This document shows, piece after piece, positions 7,180 to 13,826 of a stretch of 13,826 nucleotides of DNA (position 1 is its first letter; each line of letters starts with the position of its first letter). Source of the DNA: an uncultured Planctomycetaceae bacterium (GTDB lineage Bacteria; Planctomycetota; Planctomycetia; Planctomycetales; Planctomycetaceae); assembly GCA_903921605.1 (NCBI GenBank), contig CAIXQV010000242.1, positions 1 to 13,826 of the forward strand, in the 5' to 3' direction. Under the pieces are notes generated by a model. The model was not told the DNA's origin. It did no database searches and was given only the letters and a program-made list of their open reading frames with translations. The position numbers and the translations under genes are program-made.

Positions 7180-8406
7180 CTACAGTTCTGCCAGCGGTCC
7201 AACTCCGACGGTTGTCGTCATCGCCAGTGGATACTGATCCAGCACTTTCCTGATCTCATCCAGAGTCACAGAGCGCACGGACTTCAGATCATCGGAGATG
7301 GATCGATAGTCCTGCCGATACATCCAGTTACCGCCCAGAGACGAAAGCCTCCCCATCGGTCGCTCGCCTCGCAGCACGACTCGTGAAGCCACTTTATTGC
7401 GAGCCTGCTCCAGTTCATCGGCCGTGATTCCATTGGTGTTCACTTCTGCAAAGACCTTGCGGAAGCGTTCGAGATTTTCGGCAACCTGTTCGGGCGAGCA
7501 ACTGAGATAGCTCATCCACGACCCTGCTCCGTCGTATTCGCTGTAGCTCAAGTCGGCCGCTTCGGCATGACCGGGATCGACCAGTTCCCAGAACAGCCGG
7601 CTTCCGGAATCATCGCCGATCACCACGGACAGCAGTTCGGCTGCGAACCGCAGTTCATCTCGCGAATCCGGGCCAACTCCCATCTCCATGATATGCTGCT
7701 GCAAACTGCTTTCGCGGACGATCAGGCGACTATTCCTTTGAGCTTCGACGGGCGGCAGCAGTCTCGCAGGCTGTCCCTGCGGAATTCGGCTGCAATACTT
7801 TTCAGCCAGAGCCACAGCGTCCTCGAAGCGACAATTGCCAGCGATCGCCAGTGTAATATTGCCCGTGTGATAACGACTGCGATGATAAGCCTGCATCTGA
7901 TCGGCCGTCAGCGCAGTGATGCTGGCCTGACTGCCCAGAATGCTCTGGCCCAGTGGATGTCCGGCGAAGTGAGTCGCCATGATGTGATCGTAGCATGTGA
8001 ACGAAGGTTGATCTTCGTACATGCTGATCTCTTCCAGAATGACGTTCTTCTCCATGTCAAAGTCTTCACGACGCAAAGACGGCTGCATCAGCGAAGACAG
8101 CAGGTCCAATGCACGCTCCAGATACTCCGGGAGCACTGCCGCATAGTACATCGTGACTTCTTCACTAGTCGATGCGTTGTACTTGGCACCGATTTCGTCA
8201 AACACGCGATTGATGTCGTCGGCCGAGAACTTGTCGTCGCCCTTGAATGCCATATGCTCAAGAAAATGGCTGACTCCGGAAACCTCACTGGTTTCGTCTC
8301 GCGATCCTGTGCGAACGAAGAATCCTGCCGCCACACTGTATACGGCCGGGTTGGTTTCCGCGATCAATGTCAGACCGTTGGACAATGTGCACTGCTGAAA
8401 CTTCAT
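7180..8406 (-). CDS. M16 family zinc peptidase, catalytic (HFLEH) subunit
   Basis: This is a 408-aa single-unit M16 (pitrilysin/processing peptidase) protein with both halves of the fold. The zinc motif HFLEH is intact (H47, E50, H51 from the ATG), with the distal Glu in VILEEI at about 126-127. In the C-terminal half, where active homodimeric M16 enzymes have SSRLFxEVREKxGLxY, this protein reads GSRLFWELVDPGHAEAADLSY, so the Arg/Tyr substrate-binding pair is not recognisable. That pattern fits the zinc-bearing partner of a two-subunit peptidase. No signal peptide is visible, so it is probably cytoplasmic. The start is uncertain by two residues: ATG at 8406 is given, but a TTG at 8412 has a weak AGAAG at better spacing. 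It lies 78 bases after the companion M16 gene and 23 bases before the universal stress gene. Confidence 0.92.
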   Translation of the reverse strand: MKFQQCTLSNGLTLIAETNPAVYSVAAGFFVRTGSRDETSEVSGVSHFLEHMAFKGDDKFSADDINRVFDEIGAKYNASTSEEVTMYYAAVLPEYLERALDLLSSLMQPSLRREDFDMEKNVILEEISMYEDQPSFTCYDHIMATHFAGHPLGQSILGSQASITALTADQMQAYHRSRYHTGNITLAIAGNCRFEDAVALAEKYCSRIPQGQPARLLPPVEAQRNSRLIVRESSLQQHIMEMGVGPDSRDELRFAAELLSVVIGDDSGSRLFWELVDPGHAEAADLSYSEYDGAGSWMSYLSCSPEQVAENLERFRKVFAEVNTNGITADELEQARNKVASRVVLRGERPMGRLSSLGGNWMYRQDYRSISDDLKSVRSVTLDEIRKVLDQYPLAMTTTVGVGPLAEL

Positions 8407-8455
8407 ATTCAATTGCGGCTTCTGTTGAATCGATCAAAGAGCTTTTAAAAATTGC

Positions 8456-8479
8456 AGGTTGGACATTCCTGTCCGACTT
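8456..8479. repeat. Short palindromic repeat, copy C, between the two M16 genes
   Basis: A 10-bp stem (8456-8465 with 8470-8479) has a TTCC loop and core GGACATTCCTGTCC (8461-8474), matching copies A and B near the left end. Relative to copy A, two arm changes keep pairing in plus-strand RNA as G-U wobbles. On the minus strand, which carries the genes, the stem is weaker (two A-C mismatches), but it sits five bases past the upstream M16 stop and is followed by TTTTT. It could therefore act as a partial terminator inside the operon. Confidence 0.65.
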
Positions 8480-8484
8480 GAGTT

Positions 8485-9732
8485 CTATAGTGACGTGACA
8501 CAAGCTGGATCCAGACTCTGTGGCCCCAGCGTCACCAGAACCATTGATTTTGGAGTATACTCCACAGCAAACTCCCGAACCTGCTCCGTCGTCAGAGCGT
8601 TAATTCGAGCATTGATTTCATCCAGCGTGACGACTCGATTCAAATGATAAATATCTCTGGCCAATGAGGAAGCTCGCGACGTCGTGGATTCCTGCTGCAT
8701 AATCAGAGAACTCTTGGCCCGTGCCTTACATCGCTGCAGCTCATCGTCCGTAATTCCTTCGTGCAGACGCAGGATTTCGGCCACGGTCACGTCCAGCGTT
8801 TCCTGAGCACGTTCAGGGGTTGTGCCAGCATACGCGAAAACGCGTCCTTCATCCCGCAGGGTGCTGAGCGACGCAGAGATCGCGTAACACAACCCTCGCT
8901 TTTCACGCACTTCCGTGAACAGGCGAGAACTCATGCCGCCACTGAGAAGGCTGATTGCCGCCCAGGCCTCGTAATAGCGTTCGTGGCAATACGGGATCGT
9001 GTCCCACGCGAGACCAATGTGCGTTTGGGCAGAGTCGTGTTCGATGTGGAACGGTGACTGCGGAAGTCTACCTCGCTCGGGTTCCGAAGACGGACACGAT
9101 TTCCATGATCCAAACGCGGCTTCAACCGCGTCCCGAATCTGGCCCGGATCGATGTTGCCCGCGATCCCCAGAATGGCTTCATCCGGAGCCATGTTCTGGG
9201 CATAGTGATTGCGGATATCTTCGATGGAGATATTCTCCAGATGGTCCAGTTCGCCCTCCGCCGCACTGCCCCATGGAGCCGCATAGCTGTATTCTCGAAG
9301 CATTTTCCCAAGGCGTTGTCGAGGCTCATCTTCCATCGACATCAAACTTTGTTCGACCAGATCCCGAGCTGGTTCAAAGTCGTCCTCAGCCAGATGCGGC
9401 TGAGTCACCATGCGACCAATATACGGCAGTGCATCGCATAGTCGATCAGCCGTTGTGGCACCAGTAAAATTAATGTGAGCACTTCCCACATGCACCCCGC
9501 GCTGGAGCCCCAGATTGTCCATCGCAGCGCAGAGTTCACGAGCTGACAGGCCGCCGGCCCCGCGAGAAAACATTTCCGTCAGGATCGCGGCGGTTCCGCA
9601 CTTGTTCTCCGGGTCACGCACTCCACCCGATGGGACAAGCAAAGTCATGGCTGCGGACTGCACGTCCTGCATCGGTTCGACGATTACCAGCAGGCCATTC
9701 GCCAGACGAAAACTGTTAATAGGTTGCGACAT
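8485..9732 (-). CDS. M16 family peptidase-like subunit lacking the zinc motif
   Basis: This is a 415-aa M16-fold protein. Aligned without gaps to its neighbour, the zinc motif has become A49-I-L-T52-E53 in GTAAILTEMFSRG, so both His ligands and the catalytic Glu are gone and it cannot be a zinc peptidase by itself. The C-terminal half is well preserved: LLSGGMSSRLFTEVREKRG (262-280) followed by LCYAISA, including the Arg/Tyr region (about R276 and Y283) that binds substrate backbone in M16 enzymes. This is the profile of a regulatory or substrate-binding subunit, as in MPP-alpha or the non-zinc subunit of bacterial hetero-subunit M16 peptidases. The start is the ATG at 9732, with no clear Shine-Dalgarno. 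No signal peptide is seen. It is the first of the two M16 genes to be transcribed and lies 55 bases after the DUF3500 gene. Confidence 0.92.
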   Translation of the reverse strand: MSQPINSFRLANGLLVIVEPMQDVQSAAMTLLVPSGGVRDPENKCGTAAILTEMFSRGAGGLSARELCAAMDNLGLQRGVHVGSAHINFTGATTADRLCDALPYIGRMVTQPHLAEDDFEPARDLVEQSLMSMEDEPRQRLGKMLREYSYAAPWGSAAEGELDHLENISIEDIRNHYAQNMAPDEAILGIAGNIDPGQIRDAVEAAFGSWKSCPSSEPERGRLPQSPFHIEHDSAQTHIGLAWDTIPYCHERYYEAWAAISLLSGGMSSRLFTEVREKRGLCYAISASLSTLRDEGRVFAYAGTTPERAQETLDVTVAEILRLHEGITDDELQRCKARAKSSLIMQQESTTSRASSLARDIYHLNRVVTLDEINARINALTTEQVREFAVEYTPKSMVLVTLGPQSLDPACVTSL

Positions 9733-9787
9733 CGAGTGCGTAAAACTTGAAAGAGTTGATAAGGTCTATGGTTAAATCGACTGCCAA

Positions 9788-10819
9788 TTACTTGGCAACA
9801 GGCAGATTGAAGTCTCCACCAACATTTCGCCATATCGCGTGAACATGGTTGGCTTCGTTCTGAGTATTGTTGTACTCAACGATAAACGTGGCCCCCTGAA
9901 TCACATAGTGGTGTCGCTTATTGACTTCTGATTCTCCCCACCAGGCCATACGGATGTTGTCCATGCCGGATTTGTCAATCGCCTTCATGCGGTCGCGAAC
10001 AACCTGAACAGGCATCGCAGAGAGATATTCGCCCAGCAGATCCCGCAGCATCTTCTGCTGGTCAGGGGACATCTCACTGTAACTCAGCCCGACAGCAGCT
10101 TCAACAACCGCCTGAGGAGCCCCGGCGCCGCGAATATCGTCCGGGGCGGTTTCAGAGATCCACATTTTCTTCTTTTGCTCGTCGTTACACGCCTTCAAAA
10201 TTTGTCGTGCGATATCTTCGCGACCAGACAGAATTCGCAACTGTCGACCTGGACCTGCGTCAATCAAAGCAGGATTGGCACCGAACATTTCCGGGGTGCT
10301 GCTCACAACGACGCCATCCTGAACACTGAAGTTCAGAGACAGATGGTGACCTTCAAATCTCCATCCCCATAGCCCTGTTGGTCCTGGAGTTCCGAAGATG
10401 GTGATATGGTACTTGTGAGGATGTCGGCGATTGCGGCGGTAGTCTTCTTCACCGGCTTCGAACAGATAAAGCACTTCCTCGAGACTGCGAACCTGAAGAA
10501 CCTTGGCATGTCCTGCGGCAGACAGTCCGACTTTGACCAGATCTTCGGCAACCTTCTTTGGTTCGCCGTTCAGGTCCCACAACACGATGCCGTTCCGGTC
10601 CTTTGGAATGAAGTGCCAGTTGACTCGTTCGGGATCGTCATACTTGTACATCAGCTTTTGCTTCTGATCGGCTGGCAGGACATCGATCAGCTTCTGAGCC
10701 GCCACTGCCATACTCAAGCCGGGCTTGTCGCTGCCATCGTCTGCGATGACCAGCGAAGAGCCCAATGAGATTCCCAGAGACAACAAGCTTAAGGCACAAC
10801 AAAGAAACCGAGCTAACAT
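9788..10819 (-). CDS. Secreted DUF3500 domain protein (343 aa)
   Basis: DUF3500 proteins have no established biochemical function. The family is recognised here from GLWGWRFEGHHLSLNFS (149-165), FGANPALI and especially the C-terminal FIVEYNNTQNEANHVHAIW (310-328, with H325 and H327) followed by GGDFN. The clustered His residues in GHHLS and NHVHAIW could bind a metal, which is inference. I chose the ATG at 10819 because it gives a clear signal peptide (MLARFLCCALSLLSLG, cleavage probably after VIA, residue 26). A GTG at 10894 would add 25 residues of non-signal sequence in front. The mature protein is probably periplasmic. It shares strand with the HIT gene 142 bases upstream and the M16 genes 55 bases downstream; the second spacing allows co-transcription. 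Confidence 0.85.
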   Translation of the reverse strand: MLARFLCCALSLLSLGISLGSSLVIADDGSDKPGLSMAVAAQKLIDVLPADQKQKLMYKYDDPERVNWHFIPKDRNGIVLWDLNGEPKKVAEDLVKVGLSAAGHAKVLQVRSLEEVLYLFEAGEEDYRRNRRHPHKYHITIFGTPGPTGLWGWRFEGHHLSLNFSVQDGVVVSSTPEMFGANPALIDAGPGRQLRILSGREDIARQILKACNDEQKKKMWISETAPDDIRGAGAPQAVVEAAVGLSYSEMSPDQQKMLRDLLGEYLSAMPVQVVRDRMKAIDKSGMDNIRMAWWGESEVNKRHHYVIQGATFIVEYNNTQNEANHVHAIWRNVGGDFNLPVAK

Positions 10820-10961
10820 GGGCAGGATTCCGTGGGGGGAAGGTTGAAGAGTGAGATGAGGATTAAGATCTGAGTCGGACTGGCCGTCAAACACAGTGTG
10901 GAGATTCGATAGTCTGGGGACTCAGTAGATTTTGATCTGTTTCGCGCAGGGGTGGTGTCAA

Positions 10962-11297
10962 TTAACCGGGTGGCCACGCGAGATCTCGCCCGCCCATAAT
11001 GTGGATGTGCAGATGGAAGACCGTTTGGCCGCCATGAGGTCCCGTGTTGACGACCGTTCGATAACCGCCGTCCAGACCCAGCATTGCGGCAATTTTTGGG
11101 ACGGTCAGCAACAGGTGACCGCATAACTCCGCATCGTCTTCGGTCAGCTCGTTTAAAGACGCGATAGGCTTCTTCGGAATCAGCAGGACGTGCACGGGAG
11201 CCTGAGGATTCACGTCGCGAAAAGCGAGGCAATGACTGTCTTCATAGACAATATCAGCCGGGATCTCACGCTGAATAATTTTCAGGAAAATCGTCAC
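10962..11297 (-). CDS. HIT family protein (HINT-like purine nucleoside phosphoramidase)
   Basis: At 111 aa this is the usual size for the HINT branch of the histidine triad family: small cytoplasmic dimers that hydrolyse AMP-linked phosphoramidates such as adenosine 5'-monophosphoramidate. The signature HLHIHI is present (H95, H97, H99; H97 would be the nucleophile) inside GGQTVFHLHIHIMGGR. Also typical are the opening FLKIIQREIPADIVYED, LAFRDVNPQAPVHVLLIPK and the C-terminal LAWPPG. The start is a GTG at 11297, strongly supported by GAGGA five bases upstream and by agreement with family length. It stands between larger gaps (177 bases upstream, 142 downstream), so it may have its own promoter. 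Confidence 0.95.
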   Translation of the reverse strand: MTIFLKIIQREIPADIVYEDSHCLAFRDVNPQAPVHVLLIPKKPIASLNELTEDDAELCGHLLLTVPKIAAMLGLDGGYRTVVNTGPHGGQTVFHLHIHIMGGRDLAWPPG

Positions 11298-11302
11298 TCA
11301 AT

Positions 11303-11307
11303 TCCTC
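11303..11307 (-). promoter_or_regulatory. Ribosome binding site for the GTG-started HIT gene
   Basis: GAGGA on the minus strand, five bases before GTG at 11297. This is one of the best Shine-Dalgarno matches in the window and it decides the non-ATG start. Confidence 0.7.
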
Positions 11308-11474
11308 ACTGCTGTCCGCGATTCCGCCATCTTAAACTCGAATTCAGCAGCACAATTTCGCTGCCGATCCCGGTCTCCCCTGATTTCCAGGCGAGAAGGT
11401 ATCAGGAATTGCCGGAAACACCAGCGATCCGTATCGCCTCGCGCGCTCCAACGCTCGCGGCTCCCCCAGCGATT

Positions 11475-13703
11475 CTACGGGACCAGCTTGCCCGAATTTT
11501 GGTCGATCGCACGTTGCCAGCGACGGATAGCATCGCGGCGACGTGACGAATCGGCGTCCGGATGAAATCCCTTACGGTCCTTTGTGATTTGCTCCATGCG
11601 ATAGATTGCCAAAGTCCTGGCCACAGGTCGTTCGCTTTCCAGCATCGCCATCAGGTCCACAACGACGGTCGGATCAGCGGCCTGAGAATTAGTCAGGCCT
11701 TTGAGCAACTGCACGATCGGCTCTGCATCGGCTTTCGGAATACGAGTCTCCAAACCCAGTCGCACGGCTTTTCGTCCGGCTGAAGAACTATTCATGATCG
11801 CAGTCAAGCCATCAATGGCCGCACGATGAATCGATTCATCCCTCATGCCAAACAATACGGATAAGAGTCGATCTGTATCATGCGTCAGCGACAATACCTG
11901 GACTGCAAGGACTCCATACTGCGGATTCCGTTCGTCCAGCAGTGGCAGAACACTGTCGCCCGGTTCAGTGTTGTTGGACAACAGTTCCAGCAAACGAAGA
12001 TTCTGCTTGCTGACTTCCGGCAAAGGCTCCGATGACGAATCAAAGTACCATGCTGGCAACGCAGAAACGGCTTCACCGTTGTCGATCATTACGGTCGATG
12101 AATCCTTGAGCCCCGCCACTGACCAGATCGCACGCTGATTCTGTTTCAATTCATCAGCTTCAGTTTGCTCCGGACTTTGCATCAACACAAAGCCTTCCAG
12201 CACTGTCATTTCTACCTGCAGGTCAGAATCAATCTGCAGAAAAGTGCCGGCTGTCTCGTTTGCTGTCTCATCAATGGTCGGCAATGAATCCTGCAAGACT
12301 GGCATGACGGGCGTCACCTCCAAAGCGACACGAGTTTCCGCAGATCCCAGAGTCAGGCGAGTCGTCGTCTGGCCAACTCCGAGATTAAACTCCGGGCGAA
12401 TCTCGTCATTCCATGCGACGGCCGGGTTGGCCGACAGCTTTAATCGCCCGGACAAAAGATCTAATCCACCTGATGCACCGCGCTGCATTCGCACGAGGCA
12501 GGGGCCAAGCAATTCCGCAACATAGCCCTTGGCTCCGGTCGTCACGACCAATGGAAATCGCTCAGTAACACCAAACCAGCCTGGTCCGATGATCGGAGCG
12601 CAATTTACATTGTTCGGAGCATTCTCCACGGCATCTCCACCGGGGATTCTAATAAACGACTGCCAGCGCCCCATCAGCTCTTCTCGCACTAACAGGCTGC
12701 GACTGTCAACCTGCAGATAGTAGGAAACAGGAACTTCTGGCTCGGTCTCGATCGGCACTTCAATCGGATTTGAATTTGCAGGAGGCGTACTCGTTGAAGT
12801 TGAAGAAGCATTGGCTGGCGTCGTTTCAGCCATTGGTTTTTCTGTCGATGGAGGATTGGCTGAGCCCCCAGGATTGTCGGTGGTTGCCACCACCGCGTTG
12901 GGCTTTTTCGAGCTGACATCTCCCGAGTTCGCAGCGCCGTTCACCTGCGCAGCATCGTTTACCGCAGGCTGATTGTCGTTCTTTGCAAGGTCCACATTGC
13001 CAGCTTTGTCATCCGCCGCCGCAACCTGATCGGGCTTCGCAGGCTCATTCGCATCTGCAGCATCTGCGATTTTTCCGTCTGCCGCTTTTGCATCCGCAGC
13101 AGCGACCTCTTGCTGAGCCACTGGTTGAGACTTCTTCGGTCCAAACAATGTTGAATCGGAGATCAGAACGGCCAGCCAGATTAATCCCAATACCCCCGCT
13201 ACAATGACTGGAATTCGTTTGGACGAAGTCTTCTGCACCGTCAACGGCTTCCATGCACTCGCGGGTCCAGTCGCCGCAGTGCCCGGTGAGGATTCCGCGT
13301 TCAAGGCACGCACGAGCGACGTTTTCCCGGACGGATCAAGACCGTAGAGCCGATCACGAAGACGAGGCTCCACGGTGACGGGATCTCGCAATAATCCCAG
13401 GATTTCATGAGTCGCCGCGACTTCGGCCAGCATCGCATCCGATGCCAGAATCTCGCGTTCAATACGAGCGACCAGGTCCGGCGTTAGCTGGTCATCCAGA
13501 TATTCCGCGATCAGATTCGGCTCAATCATCGGCTGCGCTTTGCCGGGATCGGCCAGCCGACGCCGACGCTTCACATCTCGGATGCGTTCCACAAGATCGG
13601 TGGTAAACGGACTGTTCGCGATCTTCTGCCCAATCTCCCGCGCATTGGCAGGCGGCAATCGGTCGTCCAGATACGCCAGCAGAGTTCTTAAAGTCAGTCG
13701 CAT
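11475..13703 (-). CDS. Membrane protein: duplicated YLDD module, TM, long linker, FecR-like and HEAT-like regions (742 aa)
   Basis: The cytoplasmic N-terminus has two related modules, LLAYLDDRLPP (8-18) and IAEYLDDQLTP (65-75), each followed by a helix. This arrangement is familiar to me from planctomycete proteins often encoded beside ECF sigma factors or kinases, and resembles the helical fold of anti-sigma factors, but the zinc-binding HxxxCxxC is absent. One membrane helix follows (about 163-183, IPVIVAGVLGLIWLAVLI), then a 135-residue disordered linker rich in Ala, Asp, Asn, Pro, Ser and Thr (about 190-326). Next is a beta-rich region (about 327-555), possibly FecR-like, and a helical HEAT-like end (about 560-700) closing with DSSRRRDAIRRWQRAI. 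The start is the ATG at 13703, with AAAAGG seven bases upstream; a GTG two codons earlier is too close to that site. A signalling or envelope-sensing role is inferred. No sigma factor gene lies in the 123 bases remaining upstream. Confidence 0.8.
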   Translation of the reverse strand: MRLTLRTLLAYLDDRLPPANAREIGQKIANSPFTTDLVERIRDVKRRRRLADPGKAQPMIEPNLIAEYLDDQLTPDLVARIEREILASDAMLAEVAATHEILGLLRDPVTVEPRLRDRLYGLDPSGKTSLVRALNAESSPGTAATGPASAWKPLTVQKTSSKRIPVIVAGVLGLIWLAVLISDSTLFGPKKSQPVAQQEVAAADAKAADGKIADAADANEPAKPDQVAAADDKAGNVDLAKNDNQPAVNDAAQVNGAANSGDVSSKKPNAVVATTDNPGGSANPPSTEKPMAETTPANASSTSTSTPPANSNPIEVPIETEPEVPVSYYLQVDSRSLLVREELMGRWQSFIRIPGGDAVENAPNNVNCAPIIGPGWFGVTERFPLVVTTGAKGYVAELLGPCLVRMQRGASGGLDLLSGRLKLSANPAVAWNDEIRPEFNLGVGQTTTRLTLGSAETRVALEVTPVMPVLQDSLPTIDETANETAGTFLQIDSDLQVEMTVLEGFVLMQSPEQTEADELKQNQRAIWSVAGLKDSSTVMIDNGEAVSALPAWYFDSSSEPLPEVSKQNLRLLELLSNNTEPGDSVLPLLDERNPQYGVLAVQVLSLTHDTDRLLSVLFGMRDESIHRAAIDGLTAIMNSSSAGRKAVRLGLETRIPKADAEPIVQLLKGLTNSQAADPTVVVDLMAMLESERPVARTLAIYRMEQITKDRKGFHPDADSSRRRDAIRRWQRAIDQNSGKLVP

Positions 13704-13710
13704 CGTCACA

Positions 13711-13716
13711 CCTTTT
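13711..13716 (-). promoter_or_regulatory. Ribosome binding site deciding the start of the 742-aa protein
   Basis: AAAAGG on the minus strand with a 7-base spacer to ATG at 13703. The alternative GTG at 13709 would have a 1-base spacer, so the ATG is preferred. Confidence 0.65.
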
Positions 13717-13748
13717 CCAGTTTACCGTGCGGAGAATCTTACGGGGAT

Positions 13749-13778
13749 TCCGTCGTTGACTGATCCGTCGTTGACTGA
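13749..13778. repeat. Perfect 15-base tandem duplication upstream of the 742-aa protein gene
   Basis: tccgtcgttgactga occurs twice without a gap (13749-13763 and 13764-13778). Its near edge is 46 bases before the start codon at 13703, where an operator or promoter element could lie. A 15-base period is not close to whole helical turns (about 1.4), which argues mildly against side-by-side binding sites on one face. Confidence 0.6.
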
Positions 13779-13826
13779 ATAGTGCAGATCCCGGACATGT
13801 TTCGTTCAGATATTCTCAGAATTCTC

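Noticed and set aside
7567..8448. Long open frame of 293 codons opposite the HFLEH M16 gene
   Set aside because: It is antisense to a clearly recognised peptidase, has no recognisable motif and reads like reverse-strand translation of biased codons.
10820..10894. Extension of the DUF3500 protein to a GTG at 10894
   Set aside because: It puts 25 polar residues in front of a typical signal peptide; the ATG at 10819 is more natural.
11298..11474. GC-rich gap with CGCG/CGAG runs after the 742-aa protein gene, examined as a terminator or repeat
   Set aside because: The possible arms (around 11436-11460) do not pair well and no T-run follows; I see nothing I can name in this gap.
1..13826. CRISPR array, tRNA/rRNA genes, transposase, toxin-antitoxin or phage defence genes
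   Set aside because: No regularly spaced repeats, no cloverleaf candidates and no matching protein motifs were seen on either strand.

Overview
The gene content and style point to a planctomycete (class Planctomycetia, probably order Planctomycetales). The markers are a Tat-exported DUF1501 protein, a membrane protein with the duplicated YLDD-type N-terminal module that I know mainly from planctomycetes, a DUF3500 protein, and intergenic gaps holding palindromic repeat elements. GC content looks moderate, roughly mid-50s percent by eye. No genus is claimed. I see no phage, plasmid, transposase, CRISPR, defence or rRNA/tRNA gene.

Layout, left to right. A strongly acidic 203-aa protein of unknown function (+, 1-612) is followed by two small opposed hairpins and then a DUF1501 exported protein (+, 828-2255). 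It converges on gatB (-, 2439-3947), and the gap holds a 92-base nested inverted repeat. A 350-base divergent gap (3948-4297) with another inverted repeat separates gatB from an exported amidohydrolase of the YtcJ type (+, 4298-6061). A second convergent gap (6062-6229) holds a third kind of inverted repeat. Everything from 6230 to 13703 is on the minus strand. In transcription order it is: a 742-aa membrane protein with YLDD-type modules, a long linker, a FecR-like region and a HEAT-like tail; a HIT-family protein; a secreted DUF3500 protein; two M16 peptidase-like subunits; and a tandem universal stress protein.

The best functional story is the M16 pair. The first-transcribed subunit (8485-9732) has lost the HxxEH zinc site but keeps the C-terminal R/Y segment. 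The second (7180-8406) has an intact HFLEH zinc site but a degenerate R/Y segment. This complementary loss is what is expected of a hetero-subunit M16 protease, as in mitochondrial MPP and the Sphingomonas two-subunit M16 peptidase. The universal stress protein starts 23 bases downstream with a good Shine-Dalgarno sequence and is probably co-transcribed.

The other theme is repeats. At least four distinct palindromic sequence families lie in the intergenic gaps. One, with core GGRCATTCYTGYCC, occurs three times in the window. I did not find a convincing undescribed multi-gene system; the strongest leads are the split-site protease pair and the intergenic repeats.
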